Assembly: GCA_001683895.1 (NCBI GenBank)
Contig: LXQJ01000009.1
Coordinates: 1 to 54,341, forward strand
DNA: 54,341 nt
Origin: Luteimonas sp. ANT-B3E
GTDB taxonomy: Bacteria > Pseudomonadota > Gammaproteobacteria > Xanthomonadales > Xanthomonadaceae
Direction: 5' to 3'
The notes beneath the pieces are model-generated. The model did no database searches. It saw nothing but the letters and a program-made list of their open reading frames with translations, and was not told the DNA's origin. Below are positions 1 through 15,320 of the stretch, one piece after another. Within the stretch, counting starts at the first letter, position 1. Every line of letters begins with the position of its first letter. The translations under genes and the position numbers were made by a program.

Positions 1-53
1 GCCTGCTTGAGTACGCCGATGATCTGGCTGTCGGTAAATCGCGATGTCTTCAT
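1..53 (-). CDS. IS3-family transposase OrfA, N-terminal fragment at window edge
   Basis: Reading leftward from ATG at 53, the translation starts MKTSRFTDSQIIGVLKQ. This is the typical N-terminus of OrfA of IS3-family elements common in xanthomonads, a helix-turn-helix protein that binds the IS ends and is normally fused to the DDE integrase OrfB by -1 frameshifting. A good ribosome site, GAGGAGG, lies 6 bases upstream of the ATG. The gene continues past base 1, so whether it is intact cannot be judged. Only 17 residues support the call, but this start is highly characteristic. Confidence 0.7.
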   Translation of the reverse strand, partial: MKTSRFTDSQIIGVLKQ

Positions 54-110
54 GGAACCTCCTCGGGAAATGTTACGAGAAAATTCCACTTCTGGGGTCA
101 GCTAATCTGT
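1..110 (-). mobile_element. End of an IS3-family insertion sequence (partial)
   Basis: The leftward transposase start at 53 and the AT-richer leader behind it (about 60-100) are unlike the flanking high-GC coding DNA. Recognisable cysteine synthase coding resumes by about 120, so the element's end lies between about 100 and 116. The exact terminal repeat cannot be fixed because the other end is outside the window. The family call rests on the first 17 transposase residues only. Confidence 0.6.
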
Positions 111-428
111 GGGGGGATTACCCCGGACTTCATTCCCGACGTGCTCAACCGCCAGGCCGCCGACCAGAACCTCACGGTTACCGACACCGATGCGATCGCC
201 GTGGCGCGTCGCCTTGCCGCAGAGGAAGGCATCTTCTCCGGCATCTGCGGCGGCGTCACTGTGTCCACCGCGCTGGAAGTCGCACGCTCGGCCGAAGCTG
301 GTTCGGTAATCCTGGCGATGGCGCCCGACACCGGCCAGCGCTATTTCTCGACGCCGCTGTTCAAAGGGGTCAACGAAGGTTCGGACGACGACTGGCTGGA
401 CTTGCTGGCCGACGCTGCGCTTCCGTAA
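102..428 (+). pseudogene. Cysteine synthase-family C-terminal remnant, cut by the IS
   Basis: The open frame reads from the IS boundary through TPDFIPDVLN, EEGIFSGICGG, a substrate/PLP-phosphate-loop-like segment and SVILAMAPDTGQRYFSTPLF to a stop at 426-428. This is the last third of a PLP-dependent O-acetylserine sulfhydrylase. The N-terminal part with the PLP lysine is missing, and homology starts at about base 120, right beside the IS. It has no start codon or ribosome site of its own apart from an internal GTG at 141. I infer a gene disrupted by the IS; the missing half may lie on the other side of the element. Confidence 0.75.
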
Positions 429-485
429 GCGCGCCGGCCGGCTGGCGCCTCGTCCCAGGCACGCGGCTCGTTTATTCTTGGACGC

Positions 486-1112
486 ATGCAGCCTTCAGCA
501 CGCAACCTGGTCCTCTCCAACCTGCTGGCGCTGGCACTGGCGCTGGCGTTCGACTGGGACGCCGGCTGGCTCATCTGGCCGTACTGGATCCAGAGCGTGG
601 TGATCGGTTGGTACGCTTGCAGGCGCTTGCTCGAAGTCGACCGCTTCAGCACCGAGGGCTTCACCTACAACGGGCAGCGCGTGTCGGAGGACCGAGCCGG
701 CAAGCGCGCCACGGCCAGCTTCTTCAGCCTGCACTACGGCATCTTCCACGTGGTCTATCTCGACTTCATCGTGCTGGGGCACCCGGTGCATGGCGCGTGG
801 GACACGCTGGCGATGCTCGCCTGCGGCCTGTCGTTCGTGTGGTCGCAGCGCCAGACCTATGCGGTGCAGCACGCGGCCGACATGCGCGGCAAACCCAACT
901 TGGGTTCGCTGATGTTCCTGCCCTACCTGCGCATCGTGCCGATCCACCTGATCATCCTGATCGGCGGCCTGGGCGGAGGCACGATCACCCTGATCGTCTT
1001 CACCGCGCTCAAGACCGTCGCCGACATCGGTCTGGACACGATCGACCGGCGCATGGCGATTTCGTCGGCGGCGCGTGCGACGGAAAGCGCACCCGAAACA
1101 GGCGAGGCCTGA
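486..1112 (+). CDS. DUF6498-type integral membrane protein
   Basis: A 208-residue protein of unknown function with about five to six hydrophobic segments (roughly 8-24, 28-45, 75-95, 101-120, 146-180). The pattern of an N-terminal membrane helix, then WPYWIQSVVIGWY, and later a histidine-containing segment (FFSLHYGIFH) resembles DUF6498 membrane proteins. No Shine-Dalgarno site is visible. A TATTCT hexamer at 473-478 sits about 8 bases before the ATG, so the message may be leaderless. The gene stands alone between two pseudogenes. The membrane topology is clear; the family name is from memory and no function is proposed. Confidence 0.75.
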   Translation: MQPSARNLVLSNLLALALALAFDWDAGWLIWPYWIQSVVIGWYACRRLLEVDRFSTEGFTYNGQRVSEDRAGKRATASFFSLHYGIFHVVYLDFIVLGHPVHGAWDTLAMLACGLSFVWSQRQTYAVQHAADMRGKPNLGSLMFLPYLRIVPIHLIILIGGLGGGTITLIVFTALKTVADIGLDTIDRRMAISSAARATESAPETGEA

Positions 1113-1142
1113 AATGCAGAGGGTGCTGCAGCGGCTCGGGTA

Positions 1143-1331
1143 TCAGCCTTCCCACTTGCCTAGTGCGGCCATGCCGTTGGCCGTGGCGCGCCCGTGCACC
1201 GTGGCCTGCGCCTGGGCAAAGTTGCCGCCGGGGTCCTTGGCCCACAGCTGCAGCGCCGCCGACTGCATGGCGCGGCCGTAGGAGAACGACAGCGGCCATG
1301 GCAGGTTGCCGATGCGGTTCATCGCATCGAG
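1143..1331 (-). pseudogene. Fructose-bisphosphate aldolase class I, C-terminal remnant
   Basis: Leftward from about 1331 to a stop at 1143-1145 the frame reads LDAMNRIGNLPWPLSFSYGR, then AMQSAALQLW, and ends ANGMAALGKW. This matches the last ~60 residues of class I fructose-bisphosphate aldolase, where the SFSYGRA motif binds substrate phosphate. Upstream of 1331 the frame stays open to 1445 but the residues no longer resemble aldolase, and the ~290 preceding residues with the Schiff-base lysine are absent. It is a dead 3' fragment, probably left by a deletion or rearrangement. Confidence 0.75.
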
Positions 1332-1456
1332 AGATGCGCGCGCGCTGCTTGCCGCCGCCTTGCGGCTTGCCACGGCGCTGCCAGCACGTAGCCAAACGCA
1401 ATCGGCCGCAACCGACCACACCGGGGATGCAGCACTGGCGGCCACGCAGGCAGTAG

Positions 1457-1892
1457 CACGGCGAAGCCGAGGTCAACTCGAGCCCGCTGCCGCTGGTGGT
1501 CGTGCACAAGAGCGCGAGCTGCGATTGCTGCGGACTGTGGGTCGAACACATGCAGCAGGCCGGATTCCCGGTGGAAGTCCACAATCACGACCACCTCAAC
1601 CCGATCAAGGAGCGCCTCGGGGTGCCGCTGGGCAAAGCTTTAGTGCCACACCGCTGAGGTCGACGGGTACTTCGTCGAAGGTCACGTGCCGGCGGAGGAT
1701 GTGAAACGCCTGCTCGCCGAGAAGCCGGCTGGCAAGGGCCTGGTATTGCCCGGCATGCCGGCCGGTTCGCCAGGCATGGAGATGCCTTATGACCGGGTGC
1801 CACCCTACGTGGTCGAACTGGTTGGCGACGACGGCAACACCGAGGCATTCGCGCAGCACGGTCACCAGGCGTTCGCGCAGCGCGGTCAATGA
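1457..1892 (+). pseudogene. DUF411 metal-binding protein, frameshifted
   Basis: Two frames together give one DUF411 protein, a periplasmic or exported metal-binding family often found in copper-resistance loci. The first frame (from about 1457) carries VVVHKSASCDCCGLWVEHM with the CxCC metal motif and ends at a TGA at 1655-1657. The second frame, entered at about 1644, carries the expected CHTAEVDGYFVEGHVPAEDV and runs to the stop at 1890-1892. The break falls at GCTTTAG (1637-1643), where 7 bases replace the expected 6. A TAG at 1454-1456 also blocks the frame upstream, so no signal peptide or start remains. It sits just upstream of a Cys-rich copper-binding gene. Confidence 0.8.
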
Positions 1893-1939
1893 TTCAACCG
1901 AGGACACTCTGACGGACGTGAGGGGAACACCCTCACCCA

Positions 1940-1954
1940 CTCACTGAAAGTGAG
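1940..1954. other. Small inverted repeat before the Cys-rich protein start
   Basis: CTCACT-GAA-AGTGAG is a perfect 6-bp inverted repeat ending 7 bases before the ATG at 1962. It could fold at the ribosome site or be an operator. Position alone suggests a regulatory role. Confidence 0.3.
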
Positions 1955-1961
1955 CGCCACG

Positions 1962-2291
1962 ATGAGTCACCACCTCACCCAGGCCGTCCGCGACTGCATC
2001 GCCGGCTGCAACGACTGCGCCACCGAGTGCGGCAACTGCTTCAGCCACATGGTCGGCCAGGACAGTCCCAATGACTGTCCTGCCTGCTGCATTGAATGCG
2101 CGGCGATCTGCCGCCTGTGCGCCGATGCCATGGCACGCAACAGTCCTTTCGCCAAACAGCTTCGCCAACTCTGCGCGGACATCTGCGACTGGTGCGCCAG
2201 GCAATGCGCGGAGCACGACATGGAGCACTGCCAGCGCTGCGCCGAAGCCTGCCGGAAATGCGCCCCTGCCTGCCGCGCGATGGCGGCCTGA
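1962..2291 (+). CDS. Four-helix bundle copper-binding protein (DUF326/Csp-like)
   Basis: The 109-residue product has 20 cysteines, mostly as CxxxC/CxxC pairs spread over four predicted helices (CIAGCNDC, CPACCIEC, CADICDWC, CQRCAEACRKC). This is the signature of the copper storage protein family, in which cysteines line the core of a four-helix bundle and bind many Cu(I) ions. There is no signal peptide, so a cytosolic form is likely. I chose ATG 1962 (MSHHL) because family members start this way; GTG at 1950 in the same frame would add four residues. The frameshifted DUF411 gene 57 bases upstream suggests a former copper-handling pair. Confidence 0.85.
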   Translation: MSHHLTQAVRDCIAGCNDCATECGNCFSHMVGQDSPNDCPACCIECAAICRLCADAMARNSPFAKQLRQLCADICDWCARQCAEHDMEHCQRCAEACRKCAPACRAMAA

Positions 2292-2421
2292 GCTTCAACT
2301 CTGCGCTTCCGCCCTGCCCCGGCCCGCAGCAGTAGCGCCGCCCCTGCAAACGCGGGCATCGTGCGACTACGATGCGCTCCCGACGCGGCTGGCGAGCTGC
2401 TGTGTCGCTCCCTGCCCTCCC

Positions 2422-2450
2422 TTGCGCAATTCCGCGGCGATCGATAGACT
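2422..2450 (+). promoter_or_regulatory. Sigma70-type promoter of the tRNA unit
   Basis: TTGCGC (2422-2427) and TAGACT (2445-2450) are separated by exactly 17 bases. Transcription would begin near 2457, about 14 bases before tRNA-Ala. The stretch after the -10 is GC-rich (TTGCGCGC), like discriminators of stringently controlled stable-RNA promoters. Confidence 0.6.
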
Positions 2451-2470
2451 TGCGCGCTTTCCAGCCTCGT

Positions 2471-2546
2471 GGGGCCATAGCTCAGCTGGGAGAGCGCCTG
2501 CATGGCATGCAGGAGGTCGGCGGTTCGATCCCGCCTGGCTCCACCA
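2471..2546 (+). tRNA. tRNA-Ala (anticodon GGC)
   Basis: A 76-base cloverleaf: acceptor GGGGCCA pairing with TGGCTCC (one G-T wobble), D arm GCTCAGCTGGGAGAGC, anticodon stem CCTGC/GCAGG enclosing ATGGCAT with anticodon GGC, T arm with GGTTCGATCCC, and an encoded CCA end. It reads GCC/GCU alanine codons. tRNA-Glu follows 62 bases later and is probably cotranscribed. Confidence 0.97.
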
Positions 2547-2608
2547 ATGTTTCAACCCTGGGCCTGTCGCGCCGGGTGGCCGAAGTAACGTGACGGTTAG
2601 CTGCATCC

Positions 2609-2684
2609 GTCCCCATCGTCTAGAGGCCTAGGACACCACCCTTTCACGGTGGACACCGGGGTTCGAATCCCCGTGGGGACGCCA
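2609..2684 (+). tRNA. tRNA-Glu (anticodon TTC)
   Basis: A 76-base cloverleaf: acceptor GTCCCC/GGGGAC, anticodon stem CCACC/GGTGG enclosing CTTTCAC with anticodon TTC, T arm with GGTTCGAATCC, and an encoded GCCA end. It reads GAA/GAG. It is the second tRNA of the unit and is followed within 10 bases by a strong terminator. Confidence 0.97.
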
Positions 2685-2692
2685 TCTTCTGC

Positions 2693-2730
2693 AGAAAGCC
2701 CGCTGACGCGGGCTTTCTGTTTTGTATTTT
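2693..2730 (+). terminator. Rho-independent terminator of the tRNA unit
   Basis: AGAAAGCCCGC (2693-2703) pairs perfectly with GCGGGCTTTCT (2708-2718) around a TGAC loop, followed by the T-rich GTTTTGTATTTT. Confidence 0.92.
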
Positions 2731-2757
2731 GGGGTGGAACCGCGAACGCCTGCCGCT

Positions 2758-3279
2758 TCAGCGCGACGACGTCGCGGGAGCCACCGGTAGCGGTGGCGGG
2801 AACCGGGTGACATCGGCAGGCAGCATTCCCAGCGTTGCGACGCCATGCCCGCCTTCGGCGAGGTACTGCAGCCACTTGCCGAGGAAGGTATTCATGCGCA
2901 TGCGGTGGCCGAGCACCTCAGCCGGCGGCGGGTACATGCCGATCACGTCCTGCCAGCGCCGGCCGACGTAGCAATGCGTTGCCTCCACCTGCTTTGCATC
3001 ACGGTACAGGCGCAGGAACGCGGAAGGGTCCGGTTCGCCGGTCAAGGGGTCCAGCAGCGCGTACGTCAGGCGCAGTTCGGTCGTGTACGCATGTCGCTCG
3101 ATGATGTCGATGCGGACGTCGAGCCCGTCACCCACTGTGGATGCGTATGCGCCCGGGGGCAGGTCGCCGGGTGCGAACAGCCGCGTGAGGCGCAGGTAGT
3201 TCTCTGCGTACAGGCCCATCAGCCAGCCGAAGCGGCTGAGGCCAGGGACGCGGAGACGACGGTTGGCGACGTTGGACAT
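2758..3279 (-). CDS. DUF1249 family protein
   Basis: A 173-residue cytoplasmic protein. Near its start it has the LYAENYLRLTRLF stretch that marks DUF1249 (E. coli YqiB group), followed by a mixed alpha/beta body rich in aromatic and charged residues (IDIIERHAYTTELRLTYAL). No enzyme motif is visible and the family has no firm function. The last ~20 residues are Pro/Ala-rich. A TAGCAT hexamer lies 6 bases upstream of the ATG, so the transcript may be nearly leaderless. It is convergent with the tRNA unit. Confidence 0.85.
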   Translation of the reverse strand: MSNVANRRLRVPGLSRFGWLMGLYAENYLRLTRLFAPGDLPPGAYASTVGDGLDVRIDIIERHAYTTELRLTYALLDPLTGEPDPSAFLRLYRDAKQVEATHCYVGRRWQDVIGMYPPPAEVLGHRMRMNTFLGKWLQYLAEGGHGVATLGMLPADVTRFPPPLPVAPATSSR

Positions 3280-3433
3280 GGCTCGATGCTACACGGTGGT
3301 CCAGACGTCGTGGACCGTGTGCGATGCAGGCCGTGCCACGCGTTCACCCTGTGCGCATCGCCAGCAGTGGCAGCCGCCGAGCGCCGTGAGTGCGCGTTCC
3401 GCGCTCCCGGTAGGCGACGTGGGACGGCAGCTC

Positions 3434-4255
3434 CTAGAACATGCCGCGATGGATGCCCAGCGTCGTCAGCACCTTGCTCGAGATCTCCTCGATGGAGGTG
3501 TGCGTCGTGCTCAGCATCGGGATGCGCTCGGCGCGGAACAAGGCCTCGGCAGCCGACACCTCGTAGCGGCAGGTCTCCAGCTTCGCGTAGTGCGAATTCG
3601 GGCGCCGTTCCTGGCGGATCTGCTGCAGCCGCACCGGGTCGATCGTCAATCCGAACAGCTTGTCGCGATGCGCGCGCAGGCGCGACGGCAGGCGGTCGTG
3701 CTCGAGGTCCTCGTCGGTCAATGGATAGTTGGCGGCGCTGACGCCGTAATGCAGCGCCAGGTACACGCAGGTCGGCGTCTTGCCGGCGCGCGATACCGCC
3801 ACCAGCACCAGGTCGGCCTCGTCGTAGTTGATCGCGATGCCGTCGTCGTGGGTCAGCGCGTAGTTCATCGCGTTGATGCGCCGGTGATAGGTGTCGAAAT
3901 CGGCGATGCCGTGCGCCTGGCCCACCCGCGACTGGCGCGTCTGGCCGAGCTCCGCCTCCAGCGGCTCGATGAACGGCGCGAACACATCCAGCATCAGCGC
4001 CCCGCTCTCCCCGACGAGTGCGCTGAGCAGGGGGTCCACGCAGGAATTGACCACGATCGGCCGCGCGCCATGCGCCAGCCCAGTGGCGCGGATCTGCTCA
4101 GCCGCCTCGCGTGCCCGCTCCGGGCTTTCGACGAAGGAGATTCGATCGGTGACGAAACGCGTATCGGCGAACTGCGTCAGCAGGCTGTGGCCGATGGTCT
4201 CCGCAGTGATTCCGGTGCCGTCGGAGACATAGAACACGGGTCGGATCATCGACAT
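3434..4255 (-). CDS. ppsR: PEP synthase regulatory protein (kinase/pyrophosphorylase)
   Basis: A 273-residue DUF299 protein that switches PEP synthase off by ADP-dependent phosphorylation of a threonine next to its catalytic histidine, and on again by Pi-dependent dephosphorylation. Visible features are the N-terminal [13 protein letters not shown] motif and the nucleotide-binding loop AVSRAGKT at residues 153-160. I start it at ATG 4255 (MSMIRPVF), which has GGAG 10 bases upstream; the frame is open to 4336 but lacks conservation there. It is divergent from ppsA, its target, across a ~100-base shared promoter region. This pairing supports the call. Confidence 0.95.
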   Translation of the reverse strand: MSMIRPVFYVSDGTGITAETIGHSLLTQFADTRFVTDRISFVESPERAREAAEQIRATGLAHGARPIVVNSCVDPLLSALVGESGALMLDVFAPFIEPLEAELGQTRQSRVGQAHGIADFDTYHRRINAMNYALTHDDGIAINYDEADLVLVAVSRAGKTPTCVYLALHYGVSAANYPLTDEDLEHDRLPSRLRAHRDKLFGLTIDPVRLQQIRQERRPNSHYAKLETCRYEVSAAEALFRAERIPMLSTTHTSIEEISSKVLTTLGIHRGMF

Positions 4256-4297
4256 GGCGGGCGTCTCCATCACGGGCACCGCCGGAACGGCACGGCT

Positions 4298-4310
4298 TGC
4301 TAAAATAGCA
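4298..4310. promoter_or_regulatory. Symmetric extended -10 element shared by ppsR and ppsA
   Basis: TGCTA-AAA-TAGCA is an inverted repeat. Read rightward it gives TGCTAAAAT, an extended -10 (TGn + TAAAAT) about 54 bases before the ppsA start. Read leftward it gives TGCTATTTT, an extended -10 about 43 bases before ppsR. No good -35 is seen on either side, which fits extended -10 promoters. It could instead be a repressor site; the promoter reading is inference. Confidence 0.5.
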
Positions 4311-4359
4311 GGCTCCGCAGGCCTTGCCGCCCGCACACCCCACCGATCGGAGTGCCGCC

Positions 4360-6750
<2,391 letters not shown>

Positions 6751-6803
6751 CAGGCCGATAGCGGCCGCCACCGCATACTGTCCGCGCCACGTACCACGAC
6801 CAC

Positions 6804-6825
6804 GACGCCCCGTTCCCGGGGCGTC
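6804..6825 (+). other. GC-rich hairpin after ppsA
   Basis: GACGCCCCG (6804-6812) pairs perfectly with CGGGGCGTC (6817-6825) around a TTCC loop in the 95-base gap before the MscS gene. It lacks a T tract, so it may be an inefficient terminator or a 3'-end stabiliser rather than a classical terminator. Confidence 0.5.
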
Positions 6826-6845
6826 CCCGCAATCGGAGACCCACG

Positions 6846-7817
<972 letters not shown>

Positions 7818-7891
7818 TCCGGTGCGGCGGTGGCACGACCAACGTCGCAGTCCGACGCCGATCGCGGCATCCGCGGGCGGCGCGGCGCCAC

Positions 7892-8497
7892 TCAGACAGC
7901 TGAAGCGGGATCCGCGTCGTCCCGTACAGGCCGGTCCAGGCGCGAGACTCCGCCCAGCGCACCCATCGCGCGCCGGTAGTGGCGCAGCTCGTCGATCGAA
8001 TCGCGCACGTCGCTGAGCGCAGTGTGCGCCGAGACCTTGTGCACGCCGGCCGCAACGGCAGGCGCCCAGCGCTTCGCGAGCTCCTTGACCGTGCTGACAT
8101 CGAGGTTGCGGTAATGGAAAAACCGCTCCAGCGCCGGCATGCCGCGGTGCAGGAAGCGCCGGTCCTGGCAAATGGAGTTGCCGCACATCGGCGACCGGCC
8201 GGACGCGACCCAGCGCTGCAGGAACGCCAGCGTGCCGCGCTCGGCGTCGGCCAGCGGCACTCCCTCCTCCAGCACCCGGCGCCAGAGGCCGGAGCGCCCG
8301 TGCTGGTCGCGGTTCCAGTCGTCCATCGCCTCCAGCGTGGCCAGGGGATGCGCGATCGCGTACTCCGGTCCTTCGGCGATGATCTCGAGGTCGGCATCGG
8401 TCACCACGGTCGCGATCTCGAGGATCGCATCGTGGTCGGTGTCCAGGCCGGTCATCTCGAGGTCGATCCAGACCAGGCGGTCGTCGTGTGCGCTCAC
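7892..8497 (-). CDS. orn: Oligoribonuclease
   Basis: A 201-residue 3'-5' exoribonuclease of the DEDDh family that finishes RNA decay by degrading dinucleotides, including pGpG from c-di-GMP turnover. The acidic residues are visible: Asp12 and Glu14 in [10 protein letters not shown], Asp112 in [11 protein letters not shown], and His158/Asp163 in [10 protein letters not shown]. The C-terminus is ~20 residues longer than in E. coli Orn ([14 protein letters not shown]). It converges on the MscS gene 74 bases away and is divergent from the DUF2721 gene. Confidence 0.95.
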   Translation of the reverse strand: MSAHDDRLVWIDLEMTGLDTDHDAILEIATVVTDADLEIIAEGPEYAIAHPLATLEAMDDWNRDQHGRSGLWRRVLEEGVPLADAERGTLAFLQRWVASGRSPMCGNSICQDRRFLHRGMPALERFFHYRNLDVSTVKELAKRWAPAVAAGVHKVSAHTALSDVRDSIDELRHYRRAMGALGGVSRLDRPVRDDADPASAV

Positions 8498-8595
8498 GCG
8501 GGTGCCTCCCCCTGCCGTTGCCGCGCAACCGCAGCAGTTGCGCCGGGCGTGGCGGCAGGCATGATAGCGCGCCCCGTCGAGACCCTTGGATCACC

Positions 8596-9078
8596 ATGGC
8601 CCTGCCCGGACAAGACGTCGCCCACTACGCGATCCTGAGCGCCATGCTGGCGCCGGCGTTCTTCCTGACCGCGACCGCGTCGCTGCTGATGTCGGCGAAC
8701 TCGCGCCTAGCCCGCGTCATCGACCGCGCGCGCGTGCTGCTGCGCGAGCTCGCCGAGGTGGAGGACGAGGAGGACCGCCGCCTCTATGACGGCCTCATCA
8801 GCCTCCAGCGCCGGCGCAGCCTGATCATCCTGCGCGGCAGCCAGCTGCTGTACGTCGCGATCTCGTTCTTCGTCGCCACCAGCCTGGCGGTCGCCACCGA
8901 CGCACTGCTGGGCTACCGCTACGTCGGCCTGCCGACAGCACTCGCCGCTGCCGGCGTGATCGCGATGTTCGCCGCCAGCCTGCTGCTGGCACGGGAAGCA
9001 TCGATGGCGGTGTCGGCGGTCAACGACGAGATGGACCACGGCCACCGGCGCGCGCAGCGGCGGCCGCCGGCCGCTTGA
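8596..9078 (+). CDS. DUF2721 family membrane protein
   Basis: A 160-residue protein of unknown function. A first hydrophobic segment (about 10-32, AILSAMLAPAFFLTATASLL) is followed by a charged, probably coiled-coil stretch (about 35-75, RLARVIDRARVLLRELAEVE) and two more membrane helices (about 82-103 and 108-132). This order of helix, NSRLARVIDRAR motif and two helices is DUF2721. The ATG at 8596 is preceded by a weak GGA. It is divergent from orn and converges on tadA with a 13-base gap. Confidence 0.85.
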   Translation: MALPGQDVAHYAILSAMLAPAFFLTATASLLMSANSRLARVIDRARVLLRELAEVEDEEDRRLYDGLISLQRRRSLIILRGSQLLYVAISFFVATSLAVATDALLGYRYVGLPTALAAAGVIAMFAASLLLAREASMAVSAVNDEMDHGHRRAQRRPPAA

Positions 9079-9091
9079 CGGGACACGCGGC

Positions 9092-11229
<2,138 letters not shown>

Positions 11230-11242
11230 GCGCGGCCCGCCC

Positions 11243-13666
<2,424 letters not shown>

Positions 13667-13802
13667 CGCGATCCTCCGGCGCGTGCCGGTCGAGGGGCTG
13701 GCATTGTCCCCGATTCGCGCCGCGGCCTGCAGGCGCGGCGACGCGGTTCGCTACAGTGGCACTCGTGCGGCGACCCTCGCCGCCCCATGGAGCACACGAC
13801 GC

Positions 13803-14126
13803 ATGACCTCCGACCACACCGACGACGCCGCCACGACTGCGATCGAGGCCGCGGTGTTCCGCCGGTTGCGCGCGCACCTGCTGGACACACGTCCCGACGT
13901 GCAGAACATCGACCTGATGGTGTTGGCGGGCTTCTGCCGCAACTGCCTCGCCGACTGGTACCGCGAGGCGGCCGCGGCGGAAGGCGTCGCGCTGGACAAG
14001 GCCGCTGCGCGCGACGTCGTCTACGGCGGTGCGTTCGTCGAGTGGAAGGCGCGGCACCAGCGCGACGCAACGCCGGCGCAGCTGGAGGCGCTGGCCCAGG
14101 CACAGCGCGCGCACGTCGGCCCCTGA
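13803..14126 (+). CDS. DUF1244 family protein
   Basis: A 107-residue soluble, mostly helical protein. It has the DUF1244 core: RRLRAHLLDTRPDVQNIDLM, then GFCRNCLADWYREAA, with a CxxC-like pair (GFCRNC), then YGGAFVEWKARHQ. No biochemical function is established for the family. A TACAGT hexamer at 13752-13757 may be its -10. It is divergent from folD and converges on the DUF2272 gene. Confidence 0.85.
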   Translation: MTSDHTDDAATTAIEAAVFRRLRAHLLDTRPDVQNIDLMVLAGFCRNCLADWYREAAAAEGVALDKAAARDVVYGGAFVEWKARHQRDATPAQLEALAQAQRAHVGP

Positions 14127-14179
14127 TCCACTGTCGCGAGCGCAGACGCAGCCGACCCGCAAGGCGGAAACTCCCGCAT

Positions 14180-15208
14180 TCAACGCACCGGGGCGACACC
14201 CGCAGCGGGCGACGGACAGCGCGGGACTCCCGCGCCGACGATGCAGATCACGCAGCAGCCCGTCGCGGAGGGCGGCTGAGCGCCATCGGTTCGCATCGGT
14301 GGCGCCGGCGCCAGCGTCGCGAGTTCGGCTGCCGGGCGGAGCTGTAGCAGCACGGCCCAGTCCTGGCGGTTCGCGTTGCACGCCGCGGGGGCATCCGGGC
14401 TGCACGCCGCGTCGTCCAGCGCACGCTGCGGCAGGTCGCGGAACTGCCCGCCCGGCGTCAGCGGCAGCAGGCGCATGGTGACGCCGTCGAGGACGTTGCC
14501 GCCCACGAGGTAGGCGGTGCCGTCGCGCTGCGGGTCGACCGCGGCGACGATGTCGCAGTGCATTCCCAGCCCCTCGTCGCTGCCGGCAAGCAGCGACGCC
14601 AGCCCACCGAAGCCGAAGATGTGCGCCGACGCGCGCACGGAGCACAGCAGATCGCCGGCGGCCGGGCGTACTGCGCGCGGATCCGCCACCCGGTACGCGC
14701 TGGCCTGCGGGTCGCGGTATGCGGTGCGGACGTAGCTGACGTGGCTCGGCGATCCCTGGAACCCCCGCAGGCGTGCGCGCTGCAGCACCCACGATACGAA
14801 CGTTGCCGACCACGGCGTATCGACGACGAAAGCGCGGCATTCCGGGGACCCGCCCGTCGACGTCGCCGCGTACGCGCACTCCCCTGCCCCGGGCCGTCCC
14901 GCGGCGGCGACCAGTTGCCCACTGTCTCGCCAGTACCCGGCCACACGGCGCCAGGCCTGCTCGCCGTTCGCCAGCAGCGCGGCCTCCGCCTCGCGCACCG
15001 TGGAACCGGCGAGGCGGCCGTCGCGATCGATGAAAGGCCGGTACCAGAGCTGGTGCTCGTCGCAGGCGATCGCGGCGATGCGGGTGGCGGTATCGGGCGC
15101 CTGCGTCTGCGCACGCAGCAGCGGGCACGGATCCGCAGCCGATGCCGGCGGCGCGATGGTCGGAACCAGCAACAGCGTCAGCAGCAGCTGCAAAACACGG
15201 TAGGTCAT
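14180..15208 (-). CDS. DUF2272 family exported protein
   Basis: A 342-residue protein with a clear signal peptide (about 1-24, hydrophobic LLLTLLLVPTIAPPASA, cleavage near ASA-AD). The body begins RIAAIACDEHQLWYRPFID and contains EAEAALLANGEQAWRRVAGYW and PWSATFVSWVLQRA, as in DUF2272 proteins, which resemble CHAP/NlpC-like amidases. A likely nucleophile/His pair cannot be assigned from sequence alone. The ~45 C-terminal residues are low-complexity with CCVIC. The start is ATG 15208, the first before the signal peptide. Confidence 0.78.
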   Translation of the reverse strand: MTYRVLQLLLTLLLVPTIAPPASAADPCPLLRAQTQAPDTATRIAAIACDEHQLWYRPFIDRDGRLAGSTVREAEAALLANGEQAWRRVAGYWRDSGQLVAAAGRPGAGECAYAATSTGGSPECRAFVVDTPWSATFVSWVLQRARLRGFQGSPSHVSYVRTAYRDPQASAYRVADPRAVRPAAGDLLCSVRASAHIFGFGGLASLLAGSDEGLGMHCDIVAAVDPQRDGTAYLVGGNVLDGVTMRLLPLTPGGQFRDLPQRALDDAACSPDAPAACNANRQDWAVLLQLRPAAELATLAPAPPMRTDGAQPPSATGCCVICIVGAGVPRCPSPAAGVAPVR

Positions 15209-15320
15209 GATGGGGCCAGGCGCGGCGTCGGCGGCACATGTTAGGCGGACGCACCCACCCGTGACGTCGCGGTGCGGGATCGACCGCGCAGGCGGTCGCG
15301 CCCGCCGGGACCGGTCGCGA

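Noticed and set aside
44-1456. A 470-residue plus-strand frame
   Set aside because: It crosses the IS junction, the DUF6498 gene and the aldolase remnant in another frame, and its translation is Arg-rich without motifs.
2471-2684. tRNA genes as the attachment site of an island covering 1-2300
   Set aside because: Integration normally uses the 3' end of a tRNA, but the worn region is on the 5' side and no repeat of the tRNA 3' ends or integrase gene is visible.
4256-4336. A longer N-terminus for ppsR
   Set aside because: The extra residues are not family-like, would cover the shared promoter, and ATG 4255 has a ribosome site.
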